Assembly (NCBI GenBank): GCA_025618425.1 | Contig: CM046835.1 | Location: forward strand, 14,085,200 to 14,149,199 | Reading direction: 5' to 3' | Length of the DNA stretch: 64,000 bases | DNA from: Heliocidaris tuberculata | Taxonomy: Eukaryota > Echinodermata > Echinoidea > Camarodonta > Echinometridae | Shown here: in pieces, positions 45,201-57,200 of the stretch | Position numbering within the stretch: the first letter of the stretch is position 1 | Layout of the letters: every line of letters starts with the position of its first letter | Made by a program: the position numbers and the translations under genes | Notes under the pieces: model-generated | What the model was told of the DNA's origin: nothing | Seen by the model: the letters and a program-made list of their open reading frames with translations, nothing else | The model's database searches: none

Positions 45201-48200
45201 GGGCTCAATATTCACAAAATTTTCTGACAAGCAAAAAAAAAAAAAAAAAAAAAGAAAGGTCCACAGCATTTTTGGGCCCCTTTTTGGTCCCAGGGGAGGG
45301 GGCCCGGGCCCCCTGGCCCCCCCCCCCCCCCCCCCCCCCCCCCCGGATCCGCCACTGCTAGGAACTACAAGGAAGGGTGTGGTGACACAGGTAGTATTAA
45401 TATTAGCAGCCGATGGACTGGGGAGAGACACTGCTATCTGAGAACGATGAATGGCATCAAGTTCATTCCCTTCGACTCCCTCTTGTTCTTGTGAGCATCC
45501 TTTTGCATCAGCTACCAGGTACAATTTCTTGTAGGTGTGTACATACCCTGCAAAATAATAAAAGAATTAAACAATGATATAGCTTTCCTAACAACAAGCA
45601 TTACATCATAGCTACAAAGTGACTTGTATAGTTGTATAACATTTTTGAGATACAATTCACAAAACACATAAATCAAAATTACTCAACATTTTCTTGAATG
45701 AACAGAAATTTAATAAGATGAGAAAATAGCATCTAACATAGCAAGAGACTATAACACAAGCATGCATGATGTGTTTATGTATTAAATGCTATCGTTGTGT
45801 AGGACCATGACAAAGCTTATGTTTGTAAATAGAAGATCAGGGTATAAATTATTTCCCTGTTAAAACAAAGCAGCACAACTAATTGACATGACTTTGAATG
45901 AACACCCATCCCCAGTTTCCATGAATTGATGCATTGGGAAAACAATTGGATTGTATAAATAAAATTGTACTTACTCTCTTAGGTAAGGATGTGAAATCAA
46001 CAATACTAGTACGTTAGTGTTTTTCCTTGAGGATGGGAAACAGGTGTGTGATGACCTGAAATGATGATGGCACCAGTTCTACTTCTCTTCCCTCGTTCTT
46101 CCTCATGTTCTTGTACTGCATGAAACAAGCCTGTATGTTGACCAAACTACATCCAGCACTTTCTCCTGTAAATTTAGTAAGAAAGGAATTTAGATCATTA
46201 TTGTATTTTTGCCAGGATAAGAAATAACAAAGCAAAATGAAATTGCTAAAAAGAATAATAATTTACTTTAAAAGACAAAATAGCAATGCTGAGAATAATA
46301 ATGATTTTAAAAATAAAAGTAGTAAATAAATTATTTGACCAGATGAATTCTGACTTGCTTTATGTCTTATTTATAATGACATAATTGATGGGGGATGTTG
46401 TACTGTATGTAAAGTATCTATATAAAAACTACTTATCAGTTTCCATCTCCAAACGAATCTTTAACTTCATTTTAGAGTTGAATGAAACAAAATAATTACC
46501 AGATCTTTCAAGCTTGCTGGCAATCTTTCAGCAAATGTGTCTCGCCCTTAATATCCTCATGTTTGTACAGGGATTAGCCTGGTTTTCCAGTGTTTAATCC
46601 TGGCCCATTCTTTTATGCTGCAAAAAATAGATGGAGAAAGTAACAAACCATAAGACTACAAATAAACAGGTTCATAAATATATAAGGTTCTTTTAATATT
46701 TCTTCATGGAATGGACTTTTATTTCATATTAGAAATTCACATTTAGTCTCATCTCAAATGGAATGGTTAGTCTTATGATAGAAATTTATGTAATTATTCA
46801 ACTTGAAAAAAAAAGTGAAACATAAAATTTAACCTATTTCAATTTATCAAGAGTTTATATAGCGAAATGGCAAAGGATAAATCATAATAAAGGCCATAGT
46901 GACATATAATTTGATTTACAACTTACTACACTCCCACTCAAACAAATGTTGGGATTCGCCCCTTTTTCTCAATGTAGACTTAGGGGTTTATGAACAGCAA
47001 GTGTACATAATACATATACATCTACTCTAGATCCAGAGGCGGATCCAGGAATCAGGATTTTGTCAAGGGGGGGGGGGGGGGGCACATATCTCAGAAAACT
47101 TTCTGACAAGAAAAGAAAAATAAAGGTTATCTTATTTATTTTTATTTTTATTTTTTTTTTGGTCCAGTTTTCCTTCAAATTCTCTGAAAAGCAAAAAGGG
47201 GATGCCCCCTAAATCTTCCACTGCTAGATCTTTGACATCCCTGTTTCGGAATTGTAGCCCTAATGAAAAAATTCTCTCTGAAAATTTCAGTTTTACTAAT
47301 ACTGCCATATCTCAAATTGATCTAATGATTATTCTTATTTCTCCCTTTTTAAAAATTATTTTATTGGCCTGTAACTTAGACTGCTTCTAGATCTACTGGA
47401 ACTGCTTTGATCAAAACAAAAAGAATCAAAACTACCTAAAACAAACAAATAATACAACAAAAAGATAAGGAGCCTGGAGGAGTGAGTTTAAGATTAAGAC
47501 TAACTGTTAGATCTAAATGTTAGACCTACAAATAAGAAAAAGGTCTCTAACTTAGTTCTAGATCTACATAAACTCTAGATCTAATGTTAGTCAGTGACAT
47601 GTATGATGTAAATTGATGTTAGATATCTTAAATTTAGAGTCTAAAGATTAGACTCTTGCCTAACTTAGAATCTAGACCATGGCATAGTATTATTTGGCCT
47701 AACGTTAGGCTCTAGATCTGGATCTAGTAGTAGAATTAACAGCTTAGTAAGTACACTACAAGCCCCCCCCCCCCCCTTCCCCCACATTAGGCTCAAATTA
47801 ATAACCAACAACAGTGAGACTAAATCATGTCCAGTTGAGTAGATGGTCTAGTATTAACGTTAACAGTCAGTGACACTGACAGGTTCGACATTTGTAAGGG
47901 GGGGGGGGGGGGAGGGAGGGTCTCTCTCTCTCTCTCTCTCTGTAGATTTTACAGACACTAGACTCTAGACCATTATAATGCAGACCATGGCATAGGCTAG
48001 CTCTGATTTTAAACAGAATGATGCCCATACCATGTCCATGCCCCCCCCCCCCCGGCCTCAAGATACAATGCCTGGAGTCTGGACTCCTGGACCTGTAATG
48101 GTCCTGGGGCTGGGACCGGGCTGGAGTTTAGCTTTAACAGTTAGGCCTTGTTTAGTTTAGTTTACATGTTGTTAGGAATTAGGCCTATAATATATCTAGA

Positions 48201-51200
48201 CAGCTAGACCTAACTTAGATCTGGAGCCAGGGATCTAGCTCTAGATCTAACTTTTACTCATTGAATTTGCTCATAGCCATAACCTAGCCTAACTTAGGGC
48301 TAGGTAAAGTTAAGTTTAGCCACCATTTATTCTCTCCGCAGTCTAAGTTAGATCTATAGATCTAGTCATAGACGATAGATTCTCTAAACTTACTGTTAAT
48401 GTTATTGTAAACGTTAGTTTTGGTCTTTGTCAAGTTGATCAAACATTGGCCTTTGTTAAGTTCGTCAAGCATTGATAAAATATAGACTAGAGTCTATAGA
48501 CCTCTCATCTAATTAGTCTTAGTGTTACTTACCGTAGATAAACTTTCAGCAACCTTTCATCCAAAGGATCAATCAGACAAGTAGATCTAAGTAACTTAGG
48601 TCTCTCGTTTTGGTTGGACTTGACGAAAACATAACAGATGCTGTGTTTTTGTGTATAGCTCTATGGTACTTTTTGTGCGGTGCGATAAAATAATTTACAC
48701 GTAAAATTCCATAGAGATATGAGCTGGAGAAGTGAAAGTTTCTGCAATGCAATTAATTAGCGGCTTTGGATGAATATGACGTCACTGCAAATCCTCCACG
48801 CTAATTGGTTGGTGGCCAAAATGTCGTTTGTCGTGCAGGGAAAATCGCTCACTGAGCGATTTTCTGAAACGACTAAAAACCCCTAAAAACGTCGTGCACG
48901 ACGTTTCGAAAAATGTCGTGGCAGGTGTGCACGGTGCCATAGGGTTTGCATTAGAGCGATTTTTCAGAAAGTCGTTCATGTCGTTTTGTCGTGTCGTGTG
49001 TCGTGTGTCGTATTCGGTGTGAATCCGCCTTTACAATGTACATCTTAGAATTACCAGATAATGATGTATTGTGGAAGCATGATTGACTTTGATTCAGGAA
49101 AAATCTTTTTTTTTTCTACAAGAAAAAAGAAAGAAAGAAAGAAATTAAAGCAAATATAAAATACAATGATTTCCATATTTTCCATATGTTAGGCATGTAG
49201 CACAATGCATGCAACATATGCAATATATTTTTATTGTTCAATAACATTGCTTGATATACATGTAATCCATGCTCTGTGTTTCTGTGTGTACAACTCGGTT
49301 GCCTGGCAATTCTGTGAAAACGCGAGTCAGGCATAGTAAGGAAAGGATACTTCTTTTCTTGTAGGATGGTGTACAATTTCCTCATTGTTTAATTTGATAG
49401 TTAACAGAGCTGCCAACTAGTACGGATTTTCCGTAATTGTTACGGCATTCAAACACAAATACGGAAGTACGGATTTCCCTCTAAAATTACGGATATGAAG
49501 CAATCTGATTATGCACTATTTGTCCTATAAGTTGCGCACATGTATTTGTTATCACTCAAACTTTCACATTTTCCCTGTTCCCGGAACTCCTCACTGTGTA
49601 TGTACTTAAAGTACGTACAGAAAAGAGACTGCGAACGTACACACACTTGTACGTTCACTGCACATGCAAACTTTTAGCTCCAGCAGTGCAGCTGCTTTTA
49701 CACACCGCGGTGCTAGTTGATGCCAGCCAGCCTAGCCTGCGGGTGGGGCGGGGCGGCTGCCGTGCTTGGTGCCGGTGCAAGGCGGCAGTATGTGAAGCCA
49801 GGTCGTAGTTGAATCAAAAGGATGAATAGGGAATGTGAGTTTTTAGCTGTTTTGTTATGTTTCTAGATCTAGATCATGATAAATAAAAACTATTGGGGTG
49901 TAAGGAAGAGTAAATCTAGGGCATTTTTAGATCTAACTTTAACAATTTTGGCGGCAGTTGCAGTTTAAAAATTTGGTATTTGGTGACTTGCAAAAAATTA
50001 CGGATTTCATTGGCAAAATACGATTTTTCAACTTGTCATGTACGGAAAAGCTTGGCCAGAGGTCGGCAGCTCTGAGTTAATCTTGTTTTGTTTGTCTTAT
50101 TTGCTTTGTATTGCAGTGAAACTGAAAGAATATCAAAATCCATTGAGGCACACAAGCTTGCCCTGAAGCATAATCCCTTCCTGTGGACTTCCTTTGAAGC
50201 AATCTGTGATCTAGGTATCATCGTATTTCTTTATTCTTGCCACCAGTGATGTAGCTTCGGTTCAGCCATTAAGATGGCACTAGTACCATGAGGGGACCAG
50301 TCTTTGTTAATGAATGAAATTACAAGGCCATTGATAAGGGAGTGGGGGTCATATCATCTTCTTTTCTCTTTTCCACCTCTATCTTTCCTCTTGTATCTTT
50401 TCTCTTTCTCTTTTTTTCCTGCTCCATAGCTTTGTGTGATATTGCACCAAATTCAAGTATTCTATCAAAGGTTTAACATAGGGTTCAACTACTGGATAGC
50501 CCCTAAAATACCTTAGTTAAGTTCTAAATTTGGGGTGCAAAAAACTGTAATGATTATCACAGTCCTGTGGAGTTGCAAATGATTTTACTTAAACAAAACA
50601 AAAAATCTTTTTTCTTGAGACAACTGGATGTGATTAAAAAAATCTGGGGTTAGAACTTTAAAACTTGACATTCACTTTCTGTTCACCTAGGTCTTATTTT
50701 CAATAGAGATGAAACGTATAGATCTGTAATCAATCCTACAGCATGATAGACTGTTAGAATTGATGTCTTATTTCACCAGATTTACTCTCATGTAATTTCT
50801 GATATAAATTTGCATACACAGGCGAGAAGATCGATCCCGAGAAGACCTTTCATTTTGCTTCCACACCAACTGTAGCCACTACCCCCAGTCAGCAGGACAG
50901 CTTCCCTATCCTCGACACAGAGAACATGGGTGGGACTGGTCACCTCAACACTACTGCAACTGATACTACTCCAGTACCAGCAGAGACACCTCAGGTATAT
51001 ACAATACTTGTTAGAGATTATCCATATTAGAATATAGAGTTCGCTGATGTTATACTGCAGTGACAAAGTCAAGCCTGACAAAATCTTAACATCTTGGCAA
51101 TTCAGGGTAAAGTGATTTTTCGTTCTTTATTTGGTCTGTTGTTGTTCTGTTGTCACTTTCATCGGTGGGACTGAATTATCAACAAATGTTTTGTTATATT

Positions 51201-54200
51201 TATGACAAGCACGTTATGGCTTCTGTTCTCCTGTGAACAAGCAAAAGAAATATGAAAATGTAGCCTGACTACTGGATTATGTTTCTTTGCCTTCATGTTA
51301 GAGGATCAATTTCTTGAAAGACCCACATAAATCAGAACTTTAGGTATGAATCATGAAATTCTTTCAAATTTGAAACGACGAAAAAAACATATATTATCAG
51401 TTATGTGAGATAACTGCATATATGTAAAAGAGTTCCAGCTTCAGTAAAATGTAAATAGTAGTGCTATTTGTAAGTGTTATTGCGTAAATAACCCAAGATT
51501 TTCTCTCTATCATAAAGGACCAACTGATAACTCAGCTATCTGGTATCAGGCCGCTACCGCTGACCACACCTGATTTCAACAGCGATCCCAGCGTCACCCC
51601 AGACACCATGATAACACCCTTCACCGTACCCAATGCTCCCCTGTCTTCCAGGCAATCCCAGGCCAGGATAGGAAGAATGCATCTCAACTCCTCAACATCG
51701 TCACCCTACAGTCCTCTAACACCGAGGTATGTAACGATCATCAGATCTTGCACATCAATCTGTCTTTGGCATTATTCTTTGATAGCAATGTTTTACTGTC
51801 CGGTTGTGTAAGCTAGACTTACATGAACTTTTTGTTTCTTTGTCACCAGTAGTTTGTAAGTTTTTTCTCAATGGATTCACTATTAGGAAGGGAAAACAAG
51901 TAGATCATGTTTATGTGCATTTGTGTGTTACTATGTTTTTATTTCTGCCCTCTTATTAAGCTGGTGCAAGAAGCACTATATATTTTAATCAGGTTGTTTA
52001 CTAGACCTATACTCATCTATACAACAGTCCACTAAATCTCCCTTTTCTTTTTAATTTTTTTCTCCTAGCTTTGGTGTTTTACCTCTAGAGACACCAAGCC
52101 CCACTCCTGGCAATGCAACATCATTTACAGGAGACAGCAATCTACCTGATGTCAAGGCACCTATCAGGAGAGTAAGTAATTTGCATTTCAAAGAAAATAT
52201 TGTTGAAGGAACTATCTAGCATTTTCAAGGTCAAAATACAGATGTGGTTCAATTGTGCAAATCTAAATCTGCCTTTAAAACCCCCAACAACAATAATAGT
52301 GTCCAAAAGCCTCTCTGCATACTGGAAAGTTTCAAGCAAAATATTTACTGTTTTGTGTGTAAAAAAATCAGTTGAATGTGGCCTCCTTTAGTTATCTTTA
52401 AGAAAAATGTCTGGAAATGTATTTTATTATGTGTTATTTTTCTTTTTTATCTTGCTGTACACTCTAATTGATTTTTCCCCATAGCATTCTAAACTTTGAA
52501 TTGTTACTTTAGTATTAGAATCAGACACTACAGAATTTGACATGTCATGCCATATTTGCAATTAATAAAATATGATTTGAATGGTTATGTTAGTGTCAGA
52601 GGTGGCTTGTGTAGGGCTTTTTTGACAATCCTGTCGTTTTTGTAATGTATGAAATACAATTTGAGAATTAGCCACTGTGGAGTTATGGAATATTCACACA
52701 TATTCTATCATGATTAGAATATCATTATGTAACACTCCTAAGTTGATTCATAGTAATAGTCCATTGATTTTTTTTTTCTTGTTTTAGGGTACAACAAGGA
52801 GAGGTCCACAGGGTATCAAGCCACCTGTATTCAGCCAATCAGGAAACAGCAGCAACACCAAAGACCCCGCCCTCACCTCACTACAGCAAAGTCCCGCCCC
52901 TGCAGGGTAAGTACAAGGCAACCTGTAGAAAAATCCCTAGGTTGTCATAAATGATTTCAGCATGTTTGTCTGATTTGTAACTTTTTGTAGAGATTACTTG
53001 CCACAAAGAAAAGATTTTGAGATATATTCCACAATACTATTTTATCCCTCTTAAGGATAGACAATTGCTACAGTTTTTTAATAATCTGATTTAATGTTTT
53101 TTAAAGGCCAAGTCCACACTAATATCAAGTTGATTTGAATAAAGAAAGTAAAATTGAATAAGCATAACAGTGAAATTTCACTGAAATCAGATGTAAAATA
53201 AGAAAGTTATGGCATTTTGAAGTTTTGCATTATTTAATGAAACAGTGATATGCATAACAGGGGGGGGGGGGGGTATGCAAATGAGTGAACCGATGATGTC
53301 ACACACTCACTTTTCCTTATGTATTTTATTACATGTATATGAAATTTCAAATACTCCAATTTGTATGGATGTGATAATGAATCTCTCCGTTGTATCAAAA
53401 TAAGTTACAATAATGATGATACCTCGCCCATGTTATGCATATCACAGTTTCAAGAAATATTACAAAACTTCAAAATGCAGTAACGTTCTTATTTTACATC
53501 CGATTTCAATAAAATTTTCACTGTTATGCTTGTTTAATTTTACTCCATTTATTCAAATCAACTGGATATTAGTGTGGACTTTGCCTTTAAAGTGATTTAA
53601 GAAAATTGTGGCGGTTGTTCGCAATGTTTACAGTGTATAAAAAGGAAAAATACATAACTTAAATTGCAGTCTAGATCCCAAAATGCTCATTTCTACAAAG
53701 AAATTATGATAGAAGACAAATCTTGATTATCTTTGCCTTGTAGATCTCCAGTACAACTGCTCTTTCCATCAGCACATGGAGTGAGAAGGAGTTCCCGTCT
53801 CTTCAGCAATGCAAACTCAGTTAAAGTAAGTCCATCATATTGACATGCCAACCTTGTTTATGATGTATTTCTCTGCAACTCTCATGAGTATAAGGTATTA
53901 AAGGGTACCAATCACCCAAAATAATTTTGTTCTGTATGTTAGAGGTTGCATGTCGTTATACTGTATTCAAAATATGGCCTTCAAATATTAATTCTATAAA
54001 GAGATATTGCAATTTTAATTACACTCTCTATAAGCGTAAAAGCGACTTGTGAGTAGACTACTCGACACATCCGTACGCGCTCGCCAAGGTAAAGGCTCGC
54101 GCGGAACCAAACTCTGAGTTTGGTTCCGCGCGAGCATTTTCATGTTATACTTTATTTCCTTCATACTCATTAACTGTTGACCTATAGAATACCAGACAAA

Positions 54201-57200
54201 GTTCTTTAAGGTTGATTTTATACTTTCTAGCTGTACACAAATTATTTTTTCAGGTGATCGGTACACTTTAATGTATAATATTTATAAGGAAAATTAATGA
54301 TTAGAGCACCATAGTGTATTATGTTCATTCACTTCACTTTCAGTTGCAATGTATAGAAATCAAATCTTTGATGCCTATGAAAATGCATTTTGTTTACAAA
54401 TGTCTCTCTCCACCAAAGTGTAGAGATTGGTATCTGGTAGGATTGATCATTGCGATGCACAGATATTGGTGCTAAAGTCATGGTAGTGATTTCTATAGCA
54501 CATTGAGATGTTTCATGTGGTAGATGTAAAGTACATTATTGTTATTATTTATTTGAACGCATATTTGATAGTTTTTTTAAAATGCAGTCTGTTTCTTCTT
54601 TCTCAACAGGAAAACACAAGTGCAACTACAAAGACCACCACAAATAGAACAAAAACAGGTGTGAGTAAAGTGCAGAAGGGAAAGACGAGAGCGAGGACGA
54701 CAAGAAGTTCAACAATTACAAAGCCCCCAGATACAGATGATCTAACAAAGTTAGAGAATCAGAAATCAAATGAACTTAATAAAGCAAACAGCGCTGTTGC
54801 CAATTTGCAGCTCCAGATTGCTGATATGCAGAAGTCATCAGCAGGTATGTAGTCTCGACAAATTTATGCTTCATTTGATTACAGGTTTAATGCTCCTGTA
54901 TTTTTTAAGTTCACAAATATGTGTATATACTGTTCATTAATGAATGAAATATAGTTGTCAATGACTAGCTCTATAAAATTTTGTGTTGGACTTATAAGTT
55001 TTGTAAGGTACATGTACACAGATATATGAATCCAAGCTGAGCTTTGTAACTTTTGAGGAATACAGAGGTCATTCAACTATTTTTATATGAATTTAATAGA
55101 CCATTTAGAGATTCATCCACCTTTTTTGTCAGGTTTTTAATAATAATTGAATTTCAGGTAGTGTGAATTACAAAACTCTCCTCACTAAATTGAGCTATAG
55201 ACACTAATAGAATAGTTCTTGCAGTGCATGATATTGATATATCATGGACAAAGAAATCAGTAAGAAAATATTTAAATATTTATTGAATGATAATGATGAA
55301 ATGAGAAGCTGACCGTAATAATCATAATTCCCTATTTTTCTGTGTGCAGAGGGACTCCTTCGTTTACTACGAGATGTTGGCAAAGCATACCAGGCACTAA
55401 GTCGGTATGATCTGAAGAAAGCTGTAGAGCTCTTCAAATCCCTTCCACCTCAACACTACAACACAGCCTGGGTGCTATGTCAGGTTGGCAAGGCACTATT
55501 TGAAATGGCTCAGTATCACAAGGTACGTAGGGGGATTTTTTTTTTTTTTTTTTTTTGTTCAGTTTTGTTAATGAAGAATAAATACACTTCTTTTTAGTGA
55601 GAATTTTTCTTTTGTTGTCATTAGGAAAGTGTGTATCTGCCACAGGTCTAAGATGTTGTTTTTTTTCCTGGTGTACTTTTAGGCTGAGGCAATATTTGCA
55701 GAAGTTAGACGACTAGAACCTCATCACCTAGGCTACATGGAGATCTACTCAACAACGTTATGGCACTTACAGAAGGAGACTGCGCTGTCTGCCCTTGCAC
55801 AAGACCTCACTGACTTCAATCCTGAGTCTCCACAGGTAAGACAAGCATGTCAATATGCATGCCTCTCACAACTAACTAAGTGCAGATTAAGTGAATTGAT
55901 TGATGCCTGCATTTTTGCACTTCTGGCATGATTTTCTTTCTAAAATTGTGGATTTTCAGTGGCCTTTCCAGATATGTGAATGAGCGTGCCTATCACAACC
56001 AAAAAATTGCAGATGATTAATAAATTGATTGATGGCTGTAGGATGGGATCTTTGCATGTCTCTCATAACCCTTTGTCTTGAGCTGAGTTACATAGGGAAG
56101 TTTTAGCTTTTTCTGCGGAGACAATCAGTTGATCATAGTAGTATTCAGTGTATCTATATGTGTGTTCAAAATCTTTGGGTTATTGAAATATAATGGTAAT
56201 AGCTGCCTTTATAAGTGTCAGATATGTTGATGTGAATATATTGATTCTAGTGTTAGTTGTTCTGTTCATATTGTGAGATTTCTAATGATACAAAGATGCT
56301 GTGATTCTGCACTCTTTGTTATTCAGGCCTGGTGTGCAGCTGGGAACTGCTTCAGTTTACAGAAGGAGCATGATTCTGCCATCAAGTTTTTCCAAAGAGC
56401 AATACAGGTAGGTTCCTCAGCCAATATTTGACATTGCATGATGAACAGTTTTAAGATTTTCTACAGGATACGTATCAGATTATGTAAAATCATCTTCTGA
56501 GATCCAGAAGGTTGTTCTCTATTATATTTTATGAGTTATAACCCTGCTGCCTGTCAGCGGACAATATGTGATATTTGGATGCATACTTTAAAGGTTTCAA
56601 AGAGAACATTTTTTGCAACTTTATGAAGGGAACTGACAGAAGGTAACGTTGTTAGTGTCCCTGATTAGCAAAAGATTTCTTTGGATAGAAGGCATGCATC
56701 ATTTGTTCCATACAACGAAAATCCTAGATCTGGTAGATGTCATTACTGATGGCAAATAAATCCCAAGTTTGGATCTAGCTGTGAGTTGTATGAATGAAAT
56801 TTATGTTTTCTTAAGACATGGTATACATATTGTGCAGTAAGTTGTACTTCTAATGCTAGTGAATTTGTTATATTTAGAATTAAATCCTGTTATTTATTTT
56901 CTGTCCATGTTCCAGGTCGATCCCAAGTTTGCCTATGCGTACACATTATTGGGTCACGAGTATGTAGCTACAGAGGAACTAGACAGGGCCATGGCCTGCT
57001 TCAGGAATGCCATTAGGATAAGCCCTAGGCATTATAATGCATGGTAAGAAGTAGAAATTAGTGATGTAATGGATGACTTCATTGATTATATGAGGACTCA
57101 TTCCAGATTTTCTCAGTTGCGTAGTTCAAGTTTTAATACACTTTTTGATAACAAATGCATCATATTTTGATCATTTTCATAACATTTTCCTAGATTTAAA

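Larger units (their letters stand above)
43152..49030. mobile_element. Harbinger-like element of 5.9 kb in CDC27 intron 4
   Basis: Terminal inverted repeats of about 53 bp differ at one position. They begin AGGCGGATTCACACCGAA and continue into CGACACACGACACACGACAC. They are flanked by the 3-bp direct repeat TTA (43149-43151 and 49031-49033), a TWA-type target as in PIF/Harbinger. Weaker CGAC-rich similarity runs inward for another 150 bp. No full DDE transposase frame is visible; two short minus-strand coding remnants lie at 45365-46169. Two small hAT MITEs are inserted inside. The element accounts for most of the 7 kb intron. Confidence 0.65.
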
